A DNA stretch of 64,000 nt from Pseudoscleropodium purum (GCA_963969395.1 OZ017800.1:186001-250000); one strand, 5' to 3'. Shown: positions 44,240-57,905, numbered from the stretch's first letter. A program made the numbers and translations. The notes: generated from the sequence alone by a model not told the origin.

Positions 44240-44700
44240 CATATCGTTTGCCCCATCCTAGTCGTCCAATGGGGTGGATGGCGATATGGGGGAAAGTTTT
44301 ACTTGTTGTGGCCATGAGGCCGTTCAATCAAGCGGATGATGATTTGATGGACAGTGAATCATCTGCCCAGTTGTAGCCGTTTGATTGGGTAGACGCCAAA
44401 TCCATCCACTCCGGCTCGTCCATGTTGTCAGATGAAGTGGACGGTCAATGTGTAAGCCTTGGTCCATCCACCCCGTGTTGGTTGTCTAATCAAGCGAACA
44501 CCGTGCCCACCCCGTCTCGATTGTTGGGTTGGGTGAATGTTGGATCGTTCGTTGCACCTCGCTTGTCCTATTGGGCAGACGAGGTGCAACCGTTAGATGA
44601 AGCAGATGCCCTCCCATCTAATCGGGCGGACAAGGTGGAGCCATCGGATGAAGTGGACACCTCATTTGCCTCGTATAAGAAGGGTGGACGAGCTATCCAC
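44240..44700 (+). promoter_or_regulatory. Decayed CGGACG cluster upstream of kinase-like gene C
   Basis: Motifs such as GGGGTGGATGG, GGGCAGACG, GGGCGGACAAGG and GAAGTGGAC recur every 20-40 bp. They are the intact cluster's CGGACG with CpG lost to TG or CA. A TATA-like GTATAAGA follows at about 44674. Confidence 0.55.
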
Positions 44701-44919
44701 ACTTCACTTTTGCCTTGCCCCTTGTTAACTTAAGTGTGGAGTGGAGAGCTTGGTGGTTTATCCTCTATTGGCTCTTTTCCTAGGGAAGGCAAAAGTGATA
44801 TATTGAGGGCCCTTATTGCTGGGTTTTTTGCAAGTTGCACATGAAATATAAATTAAATTTTATTATCAATTAATAACTAAATTTTATGGATTTGTTTCAC
44901 ATAAAATTGGTACATCATA

Positions 44920-46406
44920 ATGACGAAGGGGAAGAAGGTTGCAAAGGTGAAGCATGTAGGAGGGCCGTCAAGCTTAAAGTTAGCTTGGCAAATTCCCTCG
45001 AAGGTGTGTAAGAAGTTCGTGATTGAGTACATCATTCAATTTTATGAGTTGGAGACAACTTTGTCTTTAAACAATAAATACATATGGTATCAAGAGGAGT
45101 GCATACCAAAATTTAAGGCAGATATAAAGCAAAGGATGTTAGATGCATTGAACACTTTGGAGTGGTGGGAAGAAACATACAAGACAAACTTCAACAAATG
45201 CTTGGACAACAAGGTTCTTGACGCGTTGTGGAACTCCAAAGTCATTTTGGTAAAATATGGTAAGGTATATCGCCCAAATGACTCCAAGTTTGAAGAAGTG
45301 GTTGTGAAAGCGGACTTGTTCAAGGGTTGATGTGCTCCATTTGCTAAAAAGCACAATTGAATCAAGTTGATTGCTTGGTGGAAAAGTAGTGATGTAGTTG
45401 CTAAAGCAGAAAGGAATAAACACCATCTCATAGCACTTCCGAATATGGCATGAGTGATTCCCGTTGATGACAAGATGATGAAAGGTGGGTACGGAATGAT
45501 TTAGAGGGTCTGTATGGAAGGATGTCATGAGATACTTCCTCATTGAGAGTTTGCGACAAAGAAATCCATTCACTATTGCACTCGATCTAAACTTGTGAAG
45601 TTAGAACCTTAGAACGAGTCAATGGCCGTTCGAATTCCACATCCGGGTGTGATACAATTTGTTGCGGTGCACGCTACGACGTATGAAGGCTATGTATATT
45701 GGTAGAACGGTGGAACTCTACGTCAAATGTTGAATCTAGATAATAATTATCCAAACAACATACAAGTTCAATTGATGTATACGCACCCTATGGAGGATGA
45801 GGTTATAAGAACTCACCATCTTGGTCGATTTTAGAAGAAGTGTATAGAGCTTGCATGGGCCTTTGTGCACATAATGAATGCAATGCATGTTGCTGGACAT
45901 TTGCACAATGATCTTTCTCCAAACAACATCATGTTGCACTTTCCAAAGGACAAGTCATGTGTCTACATTGGATTTTGTAATTGGGACATGACTACCTTAG
46001 CTACTGAGCCAATTAAGTCTTTATACACATTCACATCAGCAGATGAAAGGATAGAGGCTTTGCAGAGGAGATGGTGGGTGGATTTAGATACTACATATTT
46101 GTATACAAAAGATGTAGATGTGGAAATCATTCCAAATTATTCACGTACTTTCGAAGAGTATGCAATTGGTCAAATTGCTCAAAAGATCAATCAACAATGC
46201 ATGTTGGATGCCTACTTCAAATTGTAGCGTGAAACACCTCATATGATCAAGTTTGTAACAAATTCGGAAGGGTGTTTTTCCATTACTTGGACCGCCTTTG
46301 TTTGAAGGGTGAAGGTCAATGGGGTGGTTTGGCCCATGTGATGCATTGTTTTTGTCATGTATACCATTGACCTATGTCGGATGGATATTTCTGCCATTCA
46401 TATTAA
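44920..46406 (+). pseudogene. Kinase-like protein gene, old copy C
   Basis: Collinear with copies A and B from MTKGKKVAKVK to the final TAA, but with many stops and frame changes. The first 136 codons are open. A TAG stands exactly where A and B have TGA, directly after GGYGMI. The catalytic loop reads HLHNDLSPNNIML and the DWG position reads CNWDM, so the metal-binding Asp is lost. The YTFTSADE, LQRRWWVD and EEYAIGQIA segments are conserved. Comparison of the three copies shows the conserved core is the N-terminal segment, the glycine-loop-like motif, NDLS..NI and RRWWVD. Confidence 0.75.
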
Positions 46407-46626
46407 TGGAGTAGTAGTAGTTCAATAGGCTATATAGACATTTAGAATTAGTTGAGGAATATAGAGTTGAAAAAGAAATTATGTGTGTAATTAGCCAAAT
46501 GTGCACACTATATAGAATATTTAAAATTTTGAATCAACAATGTATGGTAATATATATTAAATTGAATACATTTTGAATTGTTGGTTATTTTTGTATTTGT
46601 ATTAATTGAGAATTTTTTGGGTACTA

Positions 46627-46632
46627 AGTATA

Positions 46633-46657
<25 letters not shown>
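46627..46657. repeat. (TA)n microsatellite
   Basis: Pure TA run followed by a T-run, at the equivalent place downstream of the kinase-like gene where A and B have a shorter TA run. Confidence 0.9.
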
Positions 46658-46659
<2 letters not shown>

Positions 46660-46663
<4 letters not shown>

Positions 46664-47339
46664 TGTATGCTTTAGCCCTTGTTTTTGAACTATATACTTA
46701 AAGTAAAAAAAATGTGAAGGAGAATGCAACAATTGAACAGACAATAAGATTTGTTAAGAAATTTGAATGTGGAGAAAGGACAAAAATGAAACACAAATGA
46801 AATTTTGTTTGAAAAAAGATAAAAATTAAGGCAAGATAATCAAAGAAAACATTGTATAAATCATATTTTTTCATAGAATTTTTTTTTATAACAATCAAAA
46901 TAGAATGCTTTCAAAAATATAGTGTGGACAATTGGACATAGAATAAAAATCTTTTTTACTCTATATTTTTCAACAAGCCAAAAACAAAATTAATTTAATA
47001 CTATAATTTATACACATTATAGTTTATACAACCATTCTTTTATTTTTATTAACTGGAAGTTCACCGAAAGTTCAAGGTTTAAGACGGACAAGGCGGTTGG
47101 TGAGGTTAAGGAATTTTTTCTCATTTTTAATTAAATGCCATAGTGGTGATACAAAATGTTACAATGGTACTTTCAATTTTGACATTCATCCATGTATTGG
47201 ATAAAAAATGCCACATTAGCACACATCACATATCCATAATTTTGTTTTCATCCATTCTTTAGCAATTTTATCCAATAAGTTTTTATAATTTGAAGATTTT
47301 TGGCGATTTCATCACAAAATTGAAAATTTACATTTATGT
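46660..47339. other. AT-rich stretch, no gene
   Basis: Between kinase-like copy C and its decayed L terminus. No coding signature. Confidence 0.4.
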
Positions 47340-47508
47340 TCTAACTTCTAAGGGTGTCGTTGGGTCGAATGGGTTGGATAGGATGATTGGATTAGCGGAT
47401 AGGGTGGTCAAGGTGTTCTGATAAGGCAAATGGTGCAGACAGCAGATTTTGCAAATGTCAACGGACGTTGCGGACCCCGTGTCCATGTTTAGAAGTCGTG
47501 TCAAGCTT
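47340..47508 (-). repeat. Decayed L-type terminus of element C
   Basis: The plus strand ends AATGTCAACGGACGTTGCGGA, then GTGTCCATGTTTAGAAGTCGTGTCAAG. This matches the end of element B (AATGTCAGCGGACGCTGCGG ... GTCCGCGTCCGGACGTCGTGTCAAC) with CpG decay. The terminal CAACCCTG is CAAGCTTA here. It marks the right limit of the third kinase-bearing element. Confidence 0.68.
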
Positions 47509-47939
47509 ACAAAAGATCAATAGTGGACCCTCTAATGGTAAAACAAAGGAATTGAAAACCAATACATTGAAGAGACATAACCAAAAGTTGGGTAAGAACG
47601 GATCTGGATTGGTTTTTGGAAAGAAGTTGGAACCAGAAAAGAGAGAAAGAAAGTAGACGGATTGGCAATAGAGGAAATCCGAATACCAAAGTTTGTGACA
47701 ACATCTTGGAATTTCTTGGGACAATATTCTATGTCATCTTACCACATATTTGTGTATAAAGATACTTATGCCTAGATTGCACGTATAACAAAGCTAAAGA
47801 ATTTTTCTACTTAATTTTTGACTTTAATTCTATTGATCAAATATTCTAATGGTTTGATTTTTATTTCTACCTTCGGCCCTAATGGTTAAACGTGTTTTGG
47901 AAAATAAAAATAAATTAAAAAATAGAAATTAGAATACAA

Positions 47940-48080
47940 TTCAAAGAAGATAGTTGAACACTAACCTCAACATCGTTGGCCATTTCTTCATCAACTTGCA
48001 ATTTGAGTTCCACCACTTGCTTATGCGTTGCTTCTATTCCTTCCCTATTTGCTTCATATTTTATTGTATTTTTGATTCTT
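47940..48080 (-). pseudogene. Gene X coiled-coil fragment
   Basis: The minus strand reads KYEANREGIEATHKQVVELKLQ, which parallels EYEKKIANLGGVEARCKVLELKLK of gene X. This is a third trace of gene X, just outside an L end, as at 35226. Too short and diverged for firm limits. Confidence 0.45.
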
Positions 48081-51000
48081 GTTTTTTGTAGTTAATATGG
48101 TCAATCCTTGTTCAAACTTCCTCACTTGTTCCAAATTGAATTTTTAGGTGATTTTTCCCATTTTTTCTAGTTTTTTCTTTTTCTTTTAAAAGGCTCTAAC
48201 TTTCTACAACATATCTTTGAAAATTCCAACCTTTTAGAAGTATTTTCTAATGTATTCAAAGTCAAATTTACTCCAACTAAGTCCTCTTTACCTTTTTCTA
48301 ATTTAGCTAATCTCTAGAAACTCCATCAAGTCAATAGATTCCTTCTTTTGTTTTTATTGTTTGACTTCTAACAATTTTAAACTATGGCTATCAAAGTCAA
48401 AATCTATTTTTAACCTATGGCCAGTGAAATACTTTTAGCTTTAATATTTCAACCAACTCCCTAGCCACTACTCTTCATCTATAAAACCAACCTCAAGTGC
48501 AAATTGTTTTGCATTCGGTTTTGAAGCCTGCAAAGTTAGTACATAGACTGAGTATTGATTTCCAACGAATTGAGACCAGAGAAGGCTAGATATGGCTTGG
48601 AATGAGGCTAGAAGGTAGCTAGTTGGCAAGGTAGCTTGGTCAACTAAGGTTGACTTCAAATTTGATGTGGAAAGCTGACCTAGATTCGTGATCCAGTATA
48701 TTGATCTGGTAACCCCCCTTTTGTATTTTCAATTCAAATTTTTTAATTAGTAGTTGCTTGTTTCTAAGCTGATTGTGCTTTGATTCACTAAATGATATCT
48801 TGAATGTTCTTATACTAAATGGAAAGTGAGGAGATAAGAATCCATCACTAGTAAGCTCTTTCAATTGTAAGAATTTAGAATTCCTTACTTTATCTAATTT
48901 TTTCTACAAAAAATCAAATGTTGGAGCCTTGGCATCCTCCCAATTAATTGATGTATGGTTAGGACCATCACCTAAGTATTAATTTAGTTTCATATTGGTT
49001 GCACTTCCAAGCTGGCTTGGAATCCAAGGCACCAGTCAATACCGTCAAGTACCCCCAAAGGATTGGTTGACAAATCCAATGAATTGAATGGCTGGCCAGT
49101 TGACTACTGAATGGCTTGGCCGGTCTAATTACTGGATAGCTGGCTTGGTCCAATGGCCGGTTTGGCCATGGCTGTTGGACTGGGTATATTGCCTTTTGAA
49201 TTAGAATTTTTGATATAAACTAGTTGTTGCTTACCACACCTTTGGATCTCCTTTGGGGGACCTCTAATTTAATCTAAATTGAATTTTAGGCAAGGTTTCT
49301 TCTTCCAATTCTATAACAATGGCCAAAAAGGATCTTTAAAAAAGTTAGTGTAAGGAGCAAAGCTTCGCTGTATGGGGCTATACCAACCACAATTTGGGCA
49401 AGCTATGTGTAATAAAACCTTGGAGGCTTGGAATTCACTCTAAATTCTCCTCAAAAGACAAGAACAACAAGTGAAAAAATATTCTTCCATGTACAATTCC
49501 GTAGGGGATTTTCTACAATGATATTGTAAAATCCTGCTCTTGGAGCTTGGTGGAGAATGATGTGACTCTTCTCACAATGATGACAATAGTTTCAACACTT
49601 AAAGTTAGCGAGCATTTCAAAGGGACCTCCATGTCTTTTGAAATAGGCTCAAAAATACAATAGAAGACTCAATTTGCAAAGAAAAACAAAAGGTTTGGAT
49701 GATCATCAAACTTCCTTAACAACATGACCTTGTATGGCCTAAAACAAAATACAAAATGAATGCTTTGTGTTGGTGGGTCCCAAACCACTATAGTTGATTT
49801 GGTCTCCAATGACCAAGGATATAAAACAATCAAAAGAGGTGCAAAGGGAGTCGGTGGTCACCCTTTTAAACATTTATGGGGCTCCCGCTTACCTCCTTTT
49901 ACATTAAAAAATATCTAAATAAACTCAAAATTACTAAAATTAACAATTACTACACCTAATTCTACTCTACTGCTAAATGTCCTATAACTTTTGGAGAAAA
50001 ACTTCAAATGAGAAACAGACTATGTCATTGGCTTCAAAAGACCCTTTTTAGCTTAAGAACTTCCTAGTCCCCAACTTCCAAGTCGAATTTCTCACAAAAG
50101 ACAATGTTTCCCAACTTAGTGAAAATGATGAAAAAACTAACTTTTGGAGGTTGTGGATTTTGCTAATTTTGACTAGCCAGGGTTGTCTAAAAGATCCAAG
50201 AATGTAAGAAGGTCCAAGATGACTTAATGCAGACTCCGTATGATTGTGGTTTACTAGTCAACTGCAAAATGTTTTTAGAATTCCATTAAAATTCGTTAGC
50301 TTTGCCGGTTTGGGTAGTTATTGATGTTGGAATGTTATAAAACTTGATTAGGCTTTTATTTAGACTAAAACATACTATCCTAAATTTTAGTGGAATTTTA
50401 CCATCACCAGATAAATTTCCATGAATTTTCCCAATCTTGGTGATTTCAATTGATTTCCCATGGAATCATGTTCTGTAATTCAAAAAATTACAAAACTTTT
50501 TAAGTAACTTCTACAAAGCTCTAAAATACTTTGTACAAATTTTCAAGTCCAACTTGCACTTTGCCTAGGAGAAAGAATTTCTTCCTTCTTGGCTTTATTC
50601 CTTCAAAGAGGAATCATTTTCGTACTAGGGAATCTTGATGATCTAGCTTCACCATTATACTCATAGCATATTTCTAAGCTAAAAATACCTTTCTTCTTGT
50701 AGCAATCGCCTACTTATAGCTTCCATGGATTTTAACCTATAAGGTCATATATAATGGCTATTTTTCACTGTTTACTTTTACTTGTAATTTTTACCTAACC
50801 TCTCATTGTAGGTTTCCAAGTTATTAGAGGAGTTAGAGGGACTCCAACTCTATTGATTTTAGCCAATCTTTGTCACATGTGCCTTCAACTGTCAAAACTT
50901 CACATAGCATCTAATTGAGTGTTTTGTCCTTGTATTTTGACCAGAATTGGAATTGCTCCCAATCCATAATCTGACACCTAAGCACCTTCATTATGTACTT

Positions 51001-53169
51001 AGAACTCACAAAGAACATGTTTGAGGCATTTTCTAATGCCCTTTGGATGTTAAACCTATCACTTATGGTTTTATCCCATATTCTTGTAATGTCTCTTAAA
51101 TGGCTATTTGGACCACAATTTACTCATAAAAATGAGTAAAAAATGACAAAAAGTAGACCTTGAGTCCTAAGTGGCATCCTTGGGGCTCATAGTTATCTTG
51201 GTCAAGTACAAGGATAGCCGGTATGCAACTATGGATACATTTCATTAATTGTAGCGGAGGAGGCACAATTATCAATAATTGTGTAAGTAGATGGATGCTA
51301 ATAATTCTATGGTTTTAAGTCGGGGTTATGGAGAGCTATAACGGATGCTGTTGGAATGGCACAATAGTTATACGTCTTGGCAGGTGAATAGGATGTTGGG
51401 AGAACCATCGAGTTCTAAGACAAAGTTGACTTTGGAGGTGTTGAAGACTAAGTGAAGATTGTTGTGCAATTGTTCTGTTTTGTGTGATATTGTCGGATTG
51501 TACTATAGACGTTGTTTTGCTTTGCAGATGTTACAGATCACTTTTGTAGTTGTAGGGACGTAACTAGATGGAAAGAAGACTATGTAGTATAAGAATTTTA
51601 GAGAACATGCATAGTAGTTTTAAAATTTTGTTAAATCCCTGATTTTCTTGAATGCTATGGTCTTGGAGGTGTTAATCAATAGATTTTATTGGTTAGTAAG
51701 GGTTTTACTATGGATTTTCATCTATGGAGTGGTTGAGGTGGATGAATGGGGTGCAATCCATTGAAGTTGTTAGAGTTGGTCATGAGAATTGGTTGAAATC
51801 TATTGTGTAGCAAAGGGAGCAATCAATTTGTGGAAGTCAAGTCTAGAGCTCCTGTGTAGTAGCAAGCTAGCAGTATAGTTTAGTCATCGTGGTTTTCTAT
51901 TGTGAGGAGATTGAATGATAGTGTTGATGTTCTATAGTGTGGATGTTTGTGGCGTAGTTTTGTTGAATTGATTGTTGTATAGAGTGGTGTTGATGAAATG
52001 GAACAAATCAATTGTAAATCTATGCAATGATATGTTTTCCAAAATTAAATAGAAATTTTGAAAACCATTATGTGAATTTCAATTTGATGTGAATGTATGA
52101 TTGTGTACTTGTTGAATTTTGGATGGTTGGAGTCTATTGCAATTCCATGTGTGATGGTGATTTGTAATGTGTTAATCTCAATTGTGTGCAAAATGTGTGA
52201 AAATGGATATGTATCAATTGTAATTGCTATAATTTGAATTGAGCAATAGACTTATGAGTTTAAATCGGAATAGATTATCTATTGTATGTTGAAATATTAA
52301 CGTTGTCTGAGTGCTAATTGGGAATGTTATCTATAGTATAGGACCAGAAATCTCAATTGTAGCAGATGATGGTAGAATCAATAGCAATTGAGTCAATTAA
52401 TGTGATGTAATAGTTCTATAGTTGAAATGTATATAAGTTCAAAGAAATGAGAGGAATCTTTTAGGAAGGCTAATTCATGCCCATTTTGTTATAGAAAAAA
52501 CTATTCAACAACCGTTTGTAGAAGTTCTATAGTCGATTTAGCAGAGTAATTGGATCTAGTAAAGAAAGAGACAAATCTTAACAACTGAGTATCAATTGAA
52601 GTTGATAAGATTAAATTGGAAAATGAAATTGTAGTTAAAACAAAAGAATAAGGAGCAAAAGATCCTAGTTGGTGAAAAGTAGAATCAAGTTAGAGATTTT
52701 AAGAAGTGACATTCATAATTGTTGGTTAAGTTTATCAACCTTAGCTTTATATAATAAATATGAATTTTTATCTATTGATTAATTAGGCTTAGTAACACAT
52801 ATTCCCTAATCTTCCATTGTGCATACTTGGAATTAATTAAGTTTTCCAAAGGATTATCCTATAGCACCCATACCTCTTTGCAAATGAACTCCAAACTATA
52901 GGTCTTTCTTAGTGTTCATTCATTAAGTAAAAATCAACTCTACAACCACCCAAAGTTTCAATTGCCGCAACTCCACTATCTCCAGTTTTGAATGTTCAAA
53001 TGGACAATGCCAAAAGAGACAATAAGAATAAATTTGTATTTGCATTCTAGTCCCTCCTTGTTGCAAAGAAGATTTTCCACGAAGTTTATGTCAACTTTAT
53101 GTTGGTTGGCCACACACATGATGTTGCAGCATAAAGAAGCACAAAGTTCTCAATTAGTGCCAAAAATGT
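48081..53169. other. No gene recognised
   Basis: About 5 kb without a supportable gene. Short frames occur at random. The 48500-49200 stretch repeats the words GGCTTGG, TGGCCGG and GCTGGCTTGG irregularly, but no period is clear. 49340-49500 looks like degraded LTR sequence by texture only. Confidence 0.35.
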
Positions 53170-54600
53170 GCTAAAGCACTACTAAGTGACTCGTGTATCA
53201 TTCCCAAGAGATTTAGATTGTAATTCTTCTTAATGCCCGGAACCGAATATGGAAACTCAATTTTTCCAAATCCAAGTACTACTAGATAGGAAAATCCTAG
53301 GCATGTATTCAACTATTACTGCCCCCTTTATTCATCATTCGTAATATTACTTACTATTCAGAAACCAAGGAGCATCCAAACATTGTACCTCTTTCGATTT
53401 TGGTCTTTTGTAACCAAGATTCCAAGTTTAGCCTCTAAGTCAAGGGATTCCACTTTTAGTGTTAAGGAAGGACATGTAAATCCTACCTCCAAGATATTTA
53501 AATGATTAGAGATCCACTTATACCCAAAATCACACACACAAACCAAGAAGCATATACTCCCTCACAACTAATCTGATTCTCAATCCAGACCAGTAGATCA
53601 CACAAAAAGTTTCTACTTCTCTCTCGTACCATAACGATGGACTCAAACCATCTCTAGTCCCCTCAAGTAGTAACCAAGACACTTGATTAACTAAGTGACT
53701 ATATTCGGATGCTAACTCCCACTTCTAGTTATAACATGACCTCTTTACAAGTTGACTAGTATGTGATCTAATCTCCAAGGCTCACACCCACTCTCAGTGA
53801 AGATATCCCACACGAAAGTCTCCAAGTAGTCTATCCGAATCAAGTATCCACCCAATACACCAACCGCTTCCTACGAAAGTACTTGTTCCAACAAGAATCG
53901 AATCCAATCAAAATCTAGGGACTACTTCCAATCTTCCTCTAACTTCACAAAACTTAGCTACCCGCACTAAGCAATAGTTCTAGCATTGCCAACATATCAA
54001 TACAATATCAAATAATACACTTAACACGTGAAGTGGAAATACTGCATTTAGCTTTACTAATTCAAAGGAAAACATCAAGTGTAAGAATGCTCAGGGTTTC
54101 AAACTAAAATCTAGCCCTAAATTACTAACACTCTTAGGAACCCTAAAAGCACCCAAGAGAAATTATAAGGTCAAAGGAATGACACATCACATTTTCCTTA
54201 TCTTCAAAACTATTGTCTTCAAACTAAAAAACAAAATCTGCCAAAAGTGGATTTCAAATCCGGGAAAACCGGATCCAGATGTCTAAATGCATCTACACTA
54301 CAAGTACCTTTCTAACTACTTTCTAAGCACAAAAACTTTTTTTTTTTCTGCCTATCTACTTCTAACCTAAAATAGTTAGTCCTAAGATTTTTTGGCCTTC
54401 TTTGGAATTCCCTCCATTAGTTTGGTGGCCCCTATTCTTATTAGCTATTTCCTGTTGGCTGAGGCCTTGCTTCTATGTATAGTCTTTTTTTTGCCCAGAA
54501 CTAAGACTCTACCCTTACCTTTTTCGGGGAGGGAAATCCTATTTTGGTTCCGTTTCTCCTTCTTCCTCTACCATGTTGCCTTCATCTCTAATTGGCTCTA
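53170..54600 (-). repeat. Diverged relative of the 3.3-kb LTR, 3' part
   Basis: Shares the order of landmarks with the 3' part of LTR copy 1 as read on the plus strand: a CACTAAGTGACT-like start and a -CCAGA...GTAG.TCACACAAA...CTCTCGTAC.A block (53586-53632 versus 25760-25835), then CCGGATCC near 54270. Much substituted. Its expected gene would lie upstream on the minus strand, where only scattered frames remain. Confidence 0.45.
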
Positions 54601-54870
54601 GGGAATCTTTTTCTTCTTCATTTGACCCCAAGTCAATATCCAGATTGTGCAAAGTGCACCTACTCACCACATCCTATAGGAACGTCTTCCATGACATCCC
54701 GCATGATGTTGTAAGTGATATAGTACAAAATGTCATGTTCCCAAATACTTGCAATCCAGCAATAGAGTTAGCAACCATAGAAACAACATGTAAACACAAA
54801 AATAAACACTTGTCCTCATTAACGTTGCATTCACCAACCAAGAGACGACCTCCTGTTCTATGGTCCTCAT

Positions 54871-55786
54871 CTACGTAGTTATTGAATCCTTATCTTTCGA
54901 TATAGCACGCATGTGTTCGGATTTTTGTTGCACTACCTTGATGCTTCGGATGTCAACAAGAATCTTCCAATGGTTAGGGTGAACATCAAACAGGCGAGGT
55001 TCCCTTTCATCAATTTTCTGATTTATCTTCCGCCTCATGGTGATTAGAACCTTAGTAATCACCAATTGAAGCCACTTCTCACTCACTTGGTCTGAGCTGC
55101 CTACCACTTCTCACTCTGCAACACCTAAATTCTGCGTTAATGTCAACCAAGCTATGTGCATGAAATTCAAAAACATGGAAGAAGTACATGAATGGTTGAC
55201 AAAACAAGATAAGACAACTGCACAAGTAGAACCACTGTTGCCTTTCTATATACAACATGTCATGCATAGCAAGGGTATTGTTATAATTGACATTGTCTCT
55301 GATGACAGCTTCGTCTCCTTCATGTTCTCTATGACAGCTTGTGCAAAATAGTTAGCAGTCGGCCATTGAGAAAGATCTCCATGTTCATCATCTTCATTTT
55401 CTAGAGATGTCAAAAAATATATGTGCATATAGACGCCTGAATAGAAGATGCTGGTAGTTTGTTGGCTGCCCTTCCCAACCCGTTGTTGGGTCGAGGTTCT
55501 TTGCATACTTCTGAACATCAATTTTGAAGGACTCCTTTATGGAACCAAATGGTTGTCTGTTGCGATCCACTTTGACTGGTTTCTTCATCATTGGTGGAGC
55601 TACTCCCTTCGATTTCCTTTGCGATTCTATAGCATTAGTTGGCTCTTCAATGTCACCATTGGACTCAAAGTGTGTTGGATAACCTTGGCTGCACAATACA
55701 AAAAAAGGCAAATAACGTCGTTGGATGTATTATACAAAATTTCAAAAAGAGAAGCCACTATTGCTACTTCCTTGGCAAGTGTTATG
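54871..55786 (-). pseudogene. Unidentified antisense coding remnant, interrupted by LTR copy 2
   Basis: Minus-strand frames with protein-like composition (PMMKKPVKVDRNRQPFGSI..., YAKNLDPTTGWEGQPTNYQH, and SQWPTANYFAQAVIENMKETK in a neighbouring frame) run up to the LTR insertion at 55787. Removing the LTR and one GGTGT joins them to the minus-strand frame around 59228-59093, giving a plausible ITLAKEVAIVASLFEILYNTS segment. I recognise no family; frameshifts are present. Confidence 0.35.
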
Positions 55787-55791
55787 GGTGT
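55787..55791. repeat. Target-site duplication GGTGT, left copy
   Basis: GGTGT abuts TGTCGCAG on the left and recurs after CTACGACA at 59088-59092. Confidence 0.9.
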
Positions 55792-56064
55792 TGTCGCAGC
55801 CTAAAATTTTGATTTTCTTAGTATACACCAAAATAGGAACGGAAACTAGTCATTAGGGAACCGGATCCGATAAGGTGGAGAAGGAAAACTCAAAATTAGC
55901 ACGGAATGTGAAGTAGTGGGCCTCTTGGATCTAATCCGGTCAGGAGTAACTAACGACGGAAACGGAATGCAACACGGATTAGGTCTAGGACCGGATTATG
56001 ATGATGAACCGGATTATGATGGTAAACCAGATTTATGATGACAAACCGGAAAGGGTCCAGGGAG

Positions 56065-56070
56065 TATAAA
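56065..56070 (+). promoter_or_regulatory. TATA box of the LTR gene, copy 2
   Basis: GAGTATAAAAGGAGGAGC is identical in core to copy 1 and ~180 bp before the ATG at 56247. Confidence 0.7.
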
Positions 56071-56246
56071 AGGAGGAGCTTTCACTGTTGCACCCCCTTT
56101 TAGAAACTCGACCTTGAGCGTGCGCGGTTGAGTTTTTGGCGTTTGTGCGTTTGTGTTCTGTTCGTTTTGATTCCGGTTGAGATCGGAGAGAGAACGTGAG
56201 GCACGGGACATGCGGCTAGGAGAGAGTGAGATAGATTGGAGAGGGA

Positions 56247-57905
56247 ATGCCGCCGCTACGTAGGTCGAGACAAGCGAGTCCCTCTGGAGGCGAGGTGAAG
56301 CTCCGGAAAGTCATTCCGGTTATTCCCTCCACAGAGCCGGAAAAGTCTGAACTCATGGATGATCTCAAATCCATGGGTTGCCTCGGGTTTGCCGAGAAAC
56401 CCTGGGGTTTTAGGGAGGAGAGAATGGTCAAGGAGCTCCTCGGAAAGCTGTCCAACCAGTTTGACAACACCGTGAGAGGAACTCCCGTCAGCTGGAACGA
56501 GGGAATGTGGAGAGGTGTTTATGGTTTCCGGGCAGGAGGTTTAGGGATGGCGAGCCGGAAGGATGAGTTTGTCCGAGGGAAGTTCAAAGGAGCCGTCAAC
56601 CCGAAGGACGGATACGCGGTCGAGGATTGCTTGGATGACCGACACCGTCGGCTCCTGCAATTCCTGGTTCCGGTCCTTCACCCGGAAAAGCCGACCAGGG
56701 TGACGATCACCCTCGGCAACACCATTTTCGGTGCCCTAAGTGGTACCCGGAAAGTGGACTGGGCACGGATCATTTCCGATCTCGTAGCCCAGCTCGTTAG
56801 TAGGGTTGGGAAGAAAAGGGCCACTCCAGAGTGCCCTTACCTCTTCCACCTCTATCGAGAACACTAAGTCCTCACCGACACGGAGGAGAAGGTGTGGAAG
56901 ACTCAGGAAGTCCTCCTGAAGTATGGGGAGTCGGAAACGGATGATGAGGCCGAATCCGATTCTGGGTCAGAACAGGAGTCGAGCGAGGAAGAGGAGGAGC
57001 CGATGCCGCCGATCAAGCGACAGAAGTTGACGCCTCCACCCAAGCGCGGGACGCCTCCCGGTCAAGACAGACCGGCCCCGGAAGAGAAACCGGAAGCCGA
57101 GAAGACCGTTTCCAGGGGAGACCCGGAAATGCAAGATCCGTTCAACGGTCTGATCAACGTCCTCTGCAACATCAGGGCGGATTGGGAGGTCAAGCACAGG
57201 ACGCTTGCGGCGATCGGCAAGTTGGTAGGTGCGCCACCGGACAGCAAGTTGGCAGAACAGGTGGCGGAGTGCATCACCAATCCGGAAGAGACCCGGAAAC
57301 AGGAAGCAGAGATCCGCCGGTTGCAGGAGGAGGTGGATAACCTGAAGGCAACTCTTTTTGCCTATCGGGAAGACGTGACGGCCGCCCGGGAGATGGCGGA
57401 GGAGACTCGGAAGGTGGCCGAGCAGATCAAGGCGGTCCTGGGAGAGACCGGAACGGCCGCCGCCAAAGCGAAGCTCTTCGACGAGAAGATCCACGAAGAG
57501 AAGAAACTATCCGGTTCCCGGATGGTCCGGATTCTCGCGGACTTCGCTGAGCAGGTGGAGACAGCAATGGTGGAGGGGCGGAAGGCTGCGGACCGGATTG
57601 AGGAGAGCAGCCGGAAGCTGACTAGAGCGACGTGCGACAAAGGTATTCATCTTTCGGATATCTCGCTACCGGATATCTTTCCGGACGCGACTATTGCGAA
57701 GGATAGGAAGGATTGGACTCCTGAGTCCAAGAAGTCTGCACGGACTGGGACTCCGGGCACGAGACCGGATATCACCATCGACCTGGAGTCTCCACCCGGA
57801 TCTAATCCTGCGGAGGGGGAACGGGTCCGGAATTTGAGTGAAGTCTTCGAGGAGCTGGTCCCGGAGATCGGAAGCCCGACAATAAGATCCAGAGTTGTAG
57901 GGTAG
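56247..57905 (+). pseudogene. LTR-encoded gag-like protein, copy 2 (one nonsense codon)
   Basis: Same 552-codon frame as 28102-26444, beginning MPPLRRSRQASPSGG. The only disruption I see is a TAA at 56865-56867, where copy 1 has CAA (Gln) within a small cluster of substitutions (HLYREH-stop versus HLYREN-Q). The frame resumes and stays open for a further 337+ codons. Domain order is as in copy 1. Long conservation around a single stop suggests recent inactivation, or tolerance of the stop. Confidence 0.78.

Noticed and set aside
48540..48730. Repeat shared with 180-260 (CCCCCCTTTTGTAT context)
   Set aside because: Only a short low-complexity phrase is shared; the surroundings do not align by eye.
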